Shown: piece after piece, positions 1 through 5,797 of the stretch | Layout of the letters: each line of letters starts with the position of its first letter | How positions within the stretch are numbered: position 1 is the stretch's first letter | Origin: Chitinophagaceae bacterium | Lineage (GTDB): Bacteria > Bacteroidota > Bacteroidia > Chitinophagales > Chitinophagaceae | Length of the DNA stretch: 12,215 bases | Assembly (NCBI GenBank): GCA_017882205.1 | Contig: JADGPY010000100.1 | Location: forward strand, 1 to 12,215 | Direction of reading: 5' to 3' | The notes under the pieces: generated by a model | What the model saw: only the letters and a program-made list of their open reading frames with translations | The model's database searches: none | What the model was told of the DNA's origin: nothing | Translations under genes and position numbers: made by a program

Positions 1-2
1 AG

Positions 3-221
3 GTGAAATTGTATAAAATATCATATTTAAGTACAAACTATTCAACGAAACTGTTGGAAGAGGAAATGTCTAAATTGAAGCTTAGCTACAAAAAATATAA
101 AGAAATGAAAAACCAGCAAGAGATCATACAATATTATAAAATTGAATCCAGCCAGATGGCGTTTGATGAGTTAAATACTTTCCTGATGAAATCTATGGAA
201 ATAACGGGGTTTGAAGTGTAA
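3..221 (+). CDS. Hypothetical protein, probably 5'-partial at the window edge
   Basis: This is an open frame of up to 72 codons ending in TAA. Its first codon is GTG at base 3, but no in-frame stop is visible upstream, so the gene may begin outside the window. An internal ATG at 66 is a second possible start. The product is lysine- and glutamate-rich (motif LEEEMSKLKLSYKKYKEMKN near residues 18-37) and looks mostly helical, with no signal peptide or membrane segment in the visible part. I do not recognise a family. It ends about 150 bases before the tail of the convergent minus-strand gene, and the spacer holds small hairpins. It could be a chance ORF, but its codon use and amino acid mix look protein-like. 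Confidence 0.4.
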   Translation: MKLYKISYLSTNYSTKLLEEEMSKLKLSYKKYKEMKNQQEIIQYYKIESSQMAFDELNTFLMKSMEITGFEV

Positions 222-223
222 GG

Positions 224-300
224 TCTTCTCGCTTCGCTCGAAGAATATTGCCACGGAAGGCACGGAGATACGGAAAAGACTTCTGGCTTCGCCAGAGAAG
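224..300. repeat. Two related small inverted repeats and a CACGGAG-type motif in a convergent spacer
   Basis: Two similar palindromic stretches lie in the spacer between convergent genes. One is at 224-244 (TCTTC ... GAAGA around GCTTCGC). The other is at 280-300, where TCTGGC at 282-287 pairs with GCCAGA at 291-296 across a TTC loop. Between them, 251-273 reads CCACGGAAGGCACGGAGATA, like the sequence at the end of the pgk operon. Neither hairpin is followed by a T-run on the plus strand, so a terminator role is not shown. They are best read as degenerate intergenic repeats. Confidence 0.4.
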
Positions 301-375
301 ATAAAACACAAGGGATAAGAATATAAACAATGTGACTTTTGGTAGTTGGTTCCTGAGGATTGGCTGCAGTCTTTC

Positions 376-963
376 TTATTTAGAAAACATCTTTTTTGTC
401 CAAATACGTACCATACCATTCTTGGAATTTTGTCCAAAATAAATATACGGTACCGGGAAATTAGTAGTTACAACAATAGCGAATACATCATTTAGATTTA
501 TCTTTTTTAATTCTTCCCTTACCTGTGCATAATGAATTAACTCATTGTCTATGATTAGTACAGGATCCTTTGCATTAGAATAAATATGTTGTGAAAAGGA
601 ATTGTATTTGTCCTTAAAGCTTTTTTCAGCTTCCCGCATTGCGCTTTCCAATTCTTTTAAAGATTGGCTTTTGAGAGTTGTGATATCTATAGTTCCTTTC
701 CCTGGAGTATTGCCGCTTTTTTTTGCATCAGAATAGACGATTGAAGCAATTCTGTCTATGGTTATTTTTCTAAGTTCGTTATTTAATGTAGTCGTGTCAT
801 AACTGTAAAATTCCTTTTGGTCAACCCGGTAAACCACTACTGCGTCAATCTGAGCCGATGAGTCGGAAGCTTTAAGCCATCTGTCAATATAATTTTTATC
901 AACTATTTGAGCGTTTAATGCGCTTGAAATAAGAAAGGTTGCTAAGATTATAAAGATTCTCAT
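376..963 (-). CDS. Secreted hypothetical protein with two tandem TonB-plug-like repeats
   Basis: The product is 195 residues from ATG at 963. An upstream in-frame TTG at 993 is less likely, because only the ATG puts the hydrophobic signal peptide (MRIFIILATFLISSALNA, cleavage near residue 18) at the N terminus. Two units of about 60 residues can be aligned by eye, at roughly 40-98 and 133-191. Each has a hydrophobic strand, then L-[RK]-K-I-x-[IL]-[DN]-x-[IV]-x-[AS]-I-V, then a variable stretch, then G-x-[IV]-x-I-x-T-x-K (GTIDITTLK and GMVRIWTKK). This pattern resembles the end of the plug domain of SusC/TonB-dependent receptors, as also found in some Bacteroidota envelope proteins. The linker at 99-130 is probably helical. 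No barrel follows, so it is not a transporter. Location is likely periplasmic or outer-membrane associated. The function is unknown; the plug resemblance is inference from motifs only. Confidence 0.7.
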   Translation of the reverse strand: MRIFIILATFLISSALNAQIVDKNYIDRWLKASDSSAQIDAVVVYRVDQKEFYSYDTTTLNNELRKITIDRIASIVYSDAKKSGNTPGKGTIDITTLKSQSLKELESAMREAEKSFKDKYNSFSQHIYSNAKDPVLIIDNELIHYAQVREELKKINLNDVFAIVVTTNFPVPYIYFGQNSKNGMVRIWTKKMFSK

Positions 964-1314
964 TGAATTTTTCTTACTCTTAAATATACGCAAGGTTTTA
1001 CTCTAAAAAGAGTTAAATTATAATTGCGAACGTTCTTCAGCATATAATGCAATTCATCTTTTAATAGCCTCGGCTGAAGATGAAATTTCTCAGCCATCCT
1101 ATAAACAGCATAAGCATTATGTCGCGAAATTAAGAATTTTAAACGCGGAGATACTGTTGTAGACAAATTTTCGTTTATTCAGCTGGCATATTTTAATTGC
1201 CGGAACAGAATATTCTATCTATTTATTGTATCTTGGCATTGGGTTGTTAAAGAAAACGCCCAGGGATACATTTTTATCAAAACTCAAAAGCTTCATAACT
1301 TAAACCAGACAATT
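964..1314. other. 351-nt stretch without a confident gene
   Basis: No strongly supported gene lies here. On the minus strand a frame of 68 codons (TTG at 1166, stop at 960-962) covers the left half and overlaps the next gene's ATG as ATGA. It has some protein-like character (MAEKFHLQPRLLKDEL) but no recognised family. Base 1144 starts CGCGGAGATAC, a near copy of the motif at 261. The right half (1167-1314) is the likely leader of the DUF4190 gene; TATCTTGG at 1229-1236 is an imperfect match to the TAnnTTTG promoter box, with no clear -33 element. Confidence 0.4.
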
Positions 1315-1614
1315 ATGGAACAGAAACAACAATTACCGAATTCTACTGTAGTATTAGTATTGGGTATTTGCTCAATCGTATTCGGATGTTTTTTTGTAGG
1401 CTTAGTATTAGGCATTATTGGAATTGCCTTATCAAGTAATGGAAGGAAATTATACAAAGAAAATCCCAGCCTTTATGAAGGTTATGCAAACTTAAACGCC
1501 GGATATATAATGTCAATTATAGGGACAATATTAGGCGGATTGTATATACTTTATGTAGTACTGGTTGGTGGAACTGTTCTATCACTTTTATCGCATAGAA
1601 CTCAATACTATTAA
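1315..1614 (+). CDS. Small membrane protein, DUF4190/CCC-motif type
   Basis: This is a 99-residue protein with a short polar head (MEQKQQLPNS), a hydrophobic hairpin or long helix at about 11-40 rich in Gly and Cys (VLVLGICSIVFGCFFVGLVL), a polar middle (SSNGRKLYKENPSLYEGY, 41-57), and a second hydrophobic stretch at about 62-91. The pattern, including the KLYxxNPSxYxGYxNLNAG segment, is that of the small DUF4190-type membrane proteins common in Bacteroidota. Their biochemical role is unknown. The ATG at 1315 is preceded by A-rich sequence without a Shine-Dalgarno match, normal for this phylum. The DUF2752 gene follows at once, and the two families are often neighbours, so a shared transcript is likely. 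Confidence 0.8.
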   Translation: MEQKQQLPNSTVVLVLGICSIVFGCFFVGLVLGIIGIALSSNGRKLYKENPSLYEGYANLNAGYIMSIIGTILGGLYILYVVLVGGTVLSLLSHRTQYY

Positions 1615-1652
1615 AGATATTCCTGATCCTGGTTTATAATTTTATTACTGTT

Positions 1653-1928
1653 ATGGAGCAGCATTTATTTCCATGCGCATTTAAATCCTTATTGGGGATT
1701 GATTGCCCGATATGCGGATTTCAAAGATCCTTTTTATTATTAATAAAAGGTCAGTTCCTTGATAGTTTTAAAATGTATGCACCATTGTTGCCAATCTTGT
1801 TTTTAATAACTATGTGTATGATTTATGTATTAAATAATAGAATTATTAAACGTAGTTTTTTAAATTATTCCTCCGTATTGGTTTTAATAATAATTACCAT
1901 TAATTATTTTATTAAACTGATATTATAA
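1653..1928 (+). CDS. DUF2752 family membrane protein, N terminus uncertain
   Basis: The visible product is 91 residues from ATG at 1653. It carries the family hallmark C8 ... C18-P-I-C21-G-F-Q-R25, a paired-cysteine motif that may bind metal or act in redox chemistry (inference), then hydrophobic helices at about 43-60 and 73-90. Family members normally have one more transmembrane helix before the first cysteine. Here the frame stays open upstream to a TAG at 1596-1598 and encodes a hydrophobic stretch (NSILLKIFLILVYNFITV), which would supply that helix. It contains no ATG, GTG or TTG, only CTG at 1623 and 1629 and ATA/ATT codons. The real start may be non-standard and would overlap the end of the DUF4190 gene. 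Otherwise the protein is N-terminally short. Family assignment is good; the start is unsure. Confidence 0.75.
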   Translation: MEQHLFPCAFKSLLGIDCPICGFQRSFLLLIKGQFLDSFKMYAPLLPILFLITMCMIYVLNNRIIKRSFLNYSSVLVLIIITINYFIKLIL

Positions 1929-2069
1929 CTTATAATTCCGATCTCACGATCTGATTACAGAGTAAGCTTGCAATTCGTGGTATTATTTCCGGGATGCGAA
2001 CACCAGAATTATGGAGGAGAGAGAAATTTGGTGATAATTGTATGGGGGGATAAATGGAAACCAGCTGTT

Positions 2070-2522
2070 TTATTTTGTAGCCTCCGCTGGCATACTCGTA
2101 TTCCAGATATCAGAATATATCTTCCAATCGCCCTCAACCTTTCTCCATATGGCTATGTATTTTCCCTGGTCAAGGGTTTTGCCTTTGCCATCGCCTATAT
2201 AATATTTGCCTTCTTCTACCACGTTATCCTCATTGCCATAAAGATCTGTAGTTACCTCCTGGTATTCTTTTATGCGGTATTTCATGATTTGTGATATGAA
2301 TGCTGCAATGTATGGACGGCTAACAACAGCATCACTATTAGGCGGGGAGATCTTGGCATCCACCATGTAATGATTTACCATTGCAGCACTATCGCCTGAA
2401 GTGATCGCTTTGGCCCATTCATTGTTTTTTTGGACAATGATTTTTTGCATTGCCATGATATCAAAGGTGGAGGATGAATTCTTATTACTGCAACCTGTAT
2501 TTAATAACCCGATGGCGATCAC
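2070..2522 (-). CDS. SnoaL-like/DUF4440 (NTF2-fold) lipoprotein; start disrupted by a homopolymer
   Basis: The intact frame is 150 codons from GTG at 2522. The body (about residues 22-143) is an NTF2-like domain of SnoaL/DUF4440 type: an N-terminal helix with NNEWAKAITSGDSAAMVNHY, the following DAKISPPN segment, and the C-terminal strands GKYIAIWRKVEGDWKIYSDIWN. Such domains form cone-shaped homodimers that bind or convert small molecules; the substrate cannot be read here. An LLNTGC lipobox at residues 6-11 suggests outer-membrane anchoring, although Asn at -3 is unusual. From the GTG, the signal peptide would be very short and lack positive charge. An ATG at 2549-2551 begins a proper charged-hydrophobic leader (MKHASFFFLPV) but is one base out of frame because of a ten-base T run (coding sense). 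The tRNA-Glu gene ends 29 bases upstream on the same strand, so co-transcription is possible. Confidence 0.75.
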   Translation of the reverse strand: MIAIGLLNTGCSNKNSSSTFDIMAMQKIIVQKNNEWAKAITSGDSAAMVNHYMVDAKISPPNSDAVVSRPYIAAFISQIMKYRIKEYQEVTTDLYGNEDNVVEEGKYYIGDGKGKTLDQGKYIAIWRKVEGDWKIYSDIWNTSMPAEATK

Positions 2523-2526
2523 GGGT

Positions 2527-2536
2527 AAAAAAAAAA
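2527..2536. repeat. Ten-base A/T homopolymer at the lipoprotein gene start
   Basis: A run of ten A on the plus strand (ten T in the coding sense) lies between the ATG at 2549-2551 and the open body of the lipoprotein gene. With ten T the ATG frame ends at a TGA overlapping the GTG at 2520-2522. With eleven, or eight, it would run through into the body. It could be a sequencing indel, a slip-prone phase-variation tract, or a true mutation. Confidence 0.85.
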
Positions 2537-2580
2537 GGAAGCGTGTTTCATGATAGTTTTAATATAATCTTTTGAATTCG

Positions 2581-2652
2581 TACCACGTACGGGATTCGAA
2601 CCCGTGACTCCTCCGTGAAAGGGAGGCGTCTTAACCCCTTGACCAACGCGGC
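2581..2652 (-). tRNA. tRNA-Glu (anticodon UUC)
   Basis: Read on the minus strand this 72-nt stretch folds as a complete cloverleaf. The acceptor strands GCCGCGT and ACGTGGT pair with two G-U pairs, followed by discriminator A. The D arm is GTC ... GAC with the AAGGGGTTAA loop. The anticodon stem CCTCC/GGAGG encloses the loop CTTTCAC, giving anticodon TTC. The T arm is ACGGG-TTCGAAT-CCCGT. No CCA is encoded, so it must be added after transcription. The gene has its own strong promoter just upstream and faces away from gapA. Confidence 0.95.
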
Positions 2653-2671
2653 ATTTCTTTATTTTGGACGG

Positions 2672-2703
2672 CAAAGATACTTTGCGACAGTTTTGTTGCC
2701 AAA
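2672..2703 (-). promoter_or_regulatory. Bacteroidota housekeeping promoter for tRNA-Glu
   Basis: On the minus strand TATCTTTG (2672-2679) is an exact match to the TAnnTTTG -7 box, and TTTG (2700-2703) sits 20 nt upstream as the -33 element. Transcription would start near 2665, about a dozen bases before the tRNA 5' end. Confidence 0.8.
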
Positions 2704-2723
2704 TTTAATTGAAATCCACGAGT

Positions 2724-2758
2724 GATACCTGATACCCGATACCTGATAGCTGATAATA
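2724..2758. repeat. Five-unit 7-bp tandem repeat upstream of gapA
   Basis: Five consecutive heptamers GATACCT, GATACCC, GATACCT, GATAGCT and GATAATA lie between the divergent tRNA-Glu and gapA genes. They occupy the area where the -33 element of a gapA promoter would fall. Short GATACCY arrays look like intergenic simple repeats; no protein-binding role can be read from sequence alone. Confidence 0.7.
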
Positions 2759-2761
2759 ATG

Positions 2762-2769
2762 TAATTTCG
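2762..2769 (+). promoter_or_regulatory. Possible -7 box of the gapA-pgk operon
   Basis: TAATTTCG matches five of the six fixed positions of TAnnTTTG and lies 23 nt before the gapA ATG. No convincing TTTG is found at the -33 distance, which falls inside the heptamer repeat. Confidence 0.35.
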
Positions 2770-2792
2770 CATCTCAAAATTTTAAAAGACAT

Positions 2793-3806
2793 ATGAGCAC
2801 AGTAAAAGTTGCCATCAACGGCTTCGGAAGAATAGGCCGCCTGGTATTCAGACAGATTTATAATATGGAAGGCATCGAAGTAGTTGCCATTAATGATCTC
2901 ACAAGCCCTAAAGTGTTGGCTCATTTACTAAAGTACGACAGCGCTCAGGGACGATTTGGCGGGGAGGTAAAAAGTACAGATAATTCTATCGTAGTTGACG
3001 GTGAAGAAGTAAAAATATACGCTCAGAAAGATCCAGCCCAGATTCCATGGAGCACTCATGATGTGGACGTAGTTATCGAAAGCACGGGGTTCTTTACTGA
3101 TAAGGATAAAGCACACGCACATATCACAGCCGGTGCAAAAAGAGTAGTGATCTCCGCACCTGCAACCGGTGATATGAAAACAGTAGTGTTTAACGTGAAC
3201 CATGATATTCTTGATGGCAGCGAAACGATCATTTCTTGTGCTTCCTGCACTACAAATTGTCTTGCACCGATGGCTAAAGTACTGAACGATACCTTTGGTA
3301 TTGCCGCAGGCTTCATGACTACCATTCACGCCTATACGAACGATCAGAATACCCTTGATGCCCCACATCCAAAAGGCGATCTTAGAAGGGCCAGGGCAGC
3401 TGCCGCCAATATTGTTCCTAATAGTACAGGCGCAGCCAAGGCTATTGGACTGGTATTGCCGGAATTGAAAGGCAAGCTGGATGGTGTTGCACAAAGAGTT
3501 CCGGTTATTACCGGCTCGCTTACCGAGCTTACAACAATTCTGAATAAAAAGACTTCTATTGAAGAGGTAAATGCAGCTATGAAGGCGGCGTCTAATGAAA
3601 GCTTTGGTTATACGGAAGATGAGATTGTTAGCAGCGACGTCATTGGCATCAGATTCGGATCATTGTTCGATGCAACACAAACGAAAGTGCTTACTGTTGG
3701 AGAGAATCAAATGGTTAAAACCATTAGCTGGTATGATAATGAAATGAGCTATGTTTCGCAGCTTGTAAGAACTGTGCATTTCTTTGCAGGGTTGATCAAT
3801 AAATAA
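2793..3806 (+). CDS. gapA: Glyceraldehyde-3-phosphate dehydrogenase, type I
   Basis: This enzyme of glycolysis converts glyceraldehyde 3-phosphate, NAD+ and phosphate to 1,3-bisphosphoglycerate in the cytoplasm, normally as a homotetramer. The 337-residue length is normal. The N-terminal Rossmann domain has NGFGRIGR (residues 9-16), and D35 in AINDL favours NAD+ over NADP+. The catalytic core SCASCTTNC places the nucleophile at C152, and H179 in TTIHAYTND is the activating histidine. The C-terminal motif SWYDNEMSY is intact. ATG at 2793 is chosen because the Rossmann strand begins directly after it; upstream sequence is A/T-rich with no Shine-Dalgarno match. pgk follows after 18 bases, so the two genes, which encode consecutive steps, almost certainly form one operon. 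Confidence 0.97.
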   Translation: MSTVKVAINGFGRIGRLVFRQIYNMEGIEVVAINDLTSPKVLAHLLKYDSAQGRFGGEVKSTDNSIVVDGEEVKIYAQKDPAQIPWSTHDVDVVIESTGFFTDKDKAHAHITAGAKRVVISAPATGDMKTVVFNVNHDILDGSETIISCASCTTNCLAPMAKVLNDTFGIAAGFMTTIHAYTNDQNTLDAPHPKGDLRRARAAAANIVPNSTGAAKAIGLVLPELKGKLDGVAQRVPVITGSLTELTTILNKKTSIEEVNAAMKAASNESFGYTEDEIVSSDVIGIRFGSLFDATQTKVLTVGENQMVKTISWYDNEMSYVSQLVRTVHFFAGLINK

Positions 3807-3824
3807 AGGTCTAAATATTCTACC

Positions 3825-5036
3825 ATGTCAAAATTCAGTGATTATAATTTCCAACATCAGAAAGCACTGATCAGGGTGGACTTTAATGTTCCTCTAAATG
3901 ATCAATTTGAAATTACAGACGATACAAGGATGACGGCATCAATGCCCTCAATCAATAAAGTATTAAGCGATGGTGGAAGCGTAATTCTTATGTCACACTT
4001 CGGCAGGCCGAAAGGTGGACCGGAGGATAAGTTTTCATTGAAACATCTTTTGAATCATCTGAAGGAATTGCTAAGTGAAAATGGTAAGTCCACCGAAGTT
4101 TTCTTTGCGGATGATTGTATTGGCAATGATGCGATTGAAAAAGCGAAGGAACTTAAACCAGGACAGGTATTGTTACTGGAGAATCTTCGCTTTCATAAGG
4201 AAGAAGAAAAAGGTGATGAAGGATTTGCTGAAAAATTAAGCAAGCTCGGAGATGTATATGTTAATGATGCCTTTGGTACAGCTCACAGGGCGCATGCCTC
4301 TACTGCTGTGATCGCAAAATATTTTCCTGCTGATAAAAAAATGTTTGGGCTTCTGATGGAGAAAGAAGTTGAAAGCGCAGAGAAAGTAATGCATAACGCC
4401 GACAAACCTTTCCTTGCAATTATTGGAGGAGCGAAGGTTTCAGATAAGATACTTATTATGGAAAATCTTCTGGACCGTGCTACTGACATTATCATTGGTG
4501 GCGGAATGGCCTATACTTTCATGAAAGCTGCCGGCGGTAAGATCGGTAACTCGTTATGCGAAAATGATAGGCTTGAAACAGCGAAAGAACTACTACAAAA
4601 AGCAATAGATAAAGGTGTCTGTATTCACCTCCCGGCAGACTCAATCATAGCGGATAAATTCTCAGAAGACGCAATGGTCTCGGGTAGCCTTAGTAATGAT
4701 ATTCCCGATGGATGGATGGGACTTGATATTGGCAGGATGGCTTGTGATACGTTTATCAAAGTGATCAGTCATTCTAAAACCATTTTATGGAATGGACCCA
4801 TGGGTGTTTTTGAAATGGAGAAATTCCATCATGGAACAAAGGCGATAGCAGAAGCTATTGCAAGCGCCACTGCAAACGGGGCGTTTAGCCTGATAGGGGG
4901 TGGGGATAGTGTTGCGGCCATTAATAAATTCCATCTCGCCGATAAAGTAAGCTTTGTAAGTACTGGTGGTGGGGCACTTCTTGAATATTTTGAGGGGAAG
5001 GAACTACCTGGAATAAAGGCAATTAAGGAGGTATAA
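3825..5036 (+). CDS. pgk: Phosphoglycerate kinase
   Basis: This monomeric cytoplasmic kinase transfers phosphate from 1,3-bisphosphoglycerate to ADP, the first ATP-forming step of glycolysis, using the product of the gene just upstream. The 403-residue length is typical. The N-terminal substrate domain shows RVDFNVP (17-23), DDTR (32-35), SHFGRPKG (57-64), R122 in ENLRFH and R155 in GTAHRAHAS, which are the basic residues that hold the phosphate groups. The C-terminal nucleotide domain shows GGAKVSDKI (201-209), WNGPMGVFE, GGGDSVAA and STGGGALLEY. No truncation or missing key residue was seen. The downstream spacer holds a long imperfect inverted repeat before the lemA operon. Confidence 0.97.
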   Translation: MSKFSDYNFQHQKALIRVDFNVPLNDQFEITDDTRMTASMPSINKVLSDGGSVILMSHFGRPKGGPEDKFSLKHLLNHLKELLSENGKSTEVFFADDCIGNDAIEKAKELKPGQVLLLENLRFHKEEEKGDEGFAEKLSKLGDVYVNDAFGTAHRAHASTAVIAKYFPADKKMFGLLMEKEVESAEKVMHNADKPFLAIIGGAKVSDKILIMENLLDRATDIIIGGGMAYTFMKAAGGKIGNSLCENDRLETAKELLQKAIDKGVCIHLPADSIIADKFSEDAMVSGSLSNDIPDGWMGLDIGRMACDTFIKVISHSKTILWNGPMGVFEMEKFHHGTKAIAEAIASATANGAFSLIGGGDSVAAINKFHLADKVSFVSTGGGALLEYFEGKELPGIKAIKEV

Positions 5037-5042
5037 AATTTT

Positions 5043-5120
5043 TTGAATCACGGAGAAACGGAGACACAGAGGTACACAGAGCAAGAAACAACTCCGTGTC
5101 TCTGTGTCTCTGTGGTTCAA
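5043..5120. repeat. Long imperfect inverted repeat (CACGGAGA type) after pgk
   Basis: The left arm 5043-5071 and right arm 5092-5120 are each 29 nt and match as inverted copies at 24 positions. Three of the five differences would be G-U pairs in plus-strand RNA, so the transcript could form a long stem with a 20-nt loop. Each arm is itself a loose repeat of CACGGAGA/CACAGAGA. No T-run follows the stem, so it is not a standard intrinsic terminator, but it could protect the gapA-pgk mRNA 3' end. Related motifs occur at 251-273 and 1144-1154. Confidence 0.8.
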
Positions 5121-5167
5121 AGACGTTTTGGCAGAATTCTAATGATGGAATATTCGTTGCAGATACT

Positions 5168-5175
5168 TACATTTG
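5168..5175 (+). promoter_or_regulatory. -7 box of the lemA-TPM operon
   Basis: TACATTTG is an exact match to TAnnTTTG, 19 nt before the lemA ATG. No good TTTG lies at the expected -33 distance, so the promoter may be weak or need an activator or another sigma factor. Confidence 0.5.
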
Positions 5176-5194
5176 AAAATCTAAACCAACTACA

Positions 5195-5791
5195 ATGAAT
5201 TCTAAAAATCTCATTATCATTATTATACTAGCTGCTCTCGTTCTTCTTGGAGGATGTGGCTGTAGCGGTTATAACGGATTAGTTAAACAAGACGAATCTG
5301 TAAAGAATGCATGGAATAAAGTTCAAAGTGATTATCAAAGACGTGCAGATCTTATTCCCAATCTTGTCAATACCGTAAAAGGAGAGGCAAATTTTGAGCA
5401 AACCACTTTGCAGAATGTTATAGCTGCCAGGGCTTCTGCCACACAAGTCAAAATAGATGCGAGCAACCTTACACCCGAAAAGATGCAACAATTCCAGGCT
5501 GCACAAGGCCAGCTCTCAAGCGCCTTAGGAAGATTGCTTGCTGTTGCTGAGAGTTATCCTACCCTTAGGGCGAATGATGCCTTCAGGGGATTGCAGGCGC
5601 AACTGGAAGGTACTGAGAACAGGATAAAGGTTTCGAGGAATGATTTTAATGACGCCATACAGACATACAATGTAAAAGTGCGTACTTTCCCGATGAATAT
5701 TTTTGCAGGAATATTCGGCTTCCACGTAAAAGAAGGCTTTAAAGCTGATGAGGGTAGCCAGAATGTACCTAAAGTTGATTTCTCCAAATAA
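5195..5791 (+). CDS. lemA: LemA family envelope protein
   Basis: LemA proteins are single-pass membrane proteins with a helical-bundle domain. Their exact role is unsettled, but they commonly pair with TPM-domain proteins. The 198-residue product has an N-terminal hydrophobic segment at about 6-20 running into LLGGCGC, where C21 could serve as a lipidation site or simply end the membrane helix. The family core follows: YNGLVKQDESVKNAWNKVQ (from residue 26), then YQRRADLIPNLVNTVKG, ENRIKVSRNDFNDA and the C-terminal YNVKVRTFPMNIFAGIFGF. Length and motif order are normal. The next gene starts 6 bases after the stop, and the third gene 9 bases after that, so this is a tight three-gene operon. Confidence 0.95.
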   Translation: MNSKNLIIIIILAALVLLGGCGCSGYNGLVKQDESVKNAWNKVQSDYQRRADLIPNLVNTVKGEANFEQTTLQNVIAARASATQVKIDASNLTPEKMQQFQAAQGQLSSALGRLLAVAESYPTLRANDAFRGLQAQLEGTENRIKVSRNDFNDAIQTYNVKVRTFPMNIFAGIFGFHVKEGFKADEGSQNVPKVDFSK

Positions 5792-5797
5792 TATGTA

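Noticed and set aside
280..300. Intrinsic terminator with a UUCG loop
   Set aside because: The stem is short, the closing pair is not the stable C(UUCG)G form, and no T-run follows on the plus strand.
964..993. Longer N terminus of the plug-like protein from TTG at 993
   Set aside because: It would add ten mostly polar residues before a good signal peptide; the ATG at 963 fits far better.
1968..2294. 108-codon plus-strand frame over the lipoprotein gene
   Set aside because: Most of it is antisense to the SnoaL-like domain, which has clear family motifs; the peptide shows no recognisable pattern.
2724..2758. CRISPR-like array
   Set aside because: Units are only 7 bp, directly adjacent with no spacers, and no cas genes are present; it is a simple tandem repeat.
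2928..3494. 188-codon minus-strand frame inside gapA
   Set aside because: It lies antisense to the catalytic core of a fully conserved enzyme; its Cys/His-rich peptide is a reading-frame shadow.
5043..5120. Insertion sequence ends or attachment site
   Set aside because: Only a 20-nt loop lies between the arms, with no transposase or integrase nearby; a hairpin-forming repeat explains it better.
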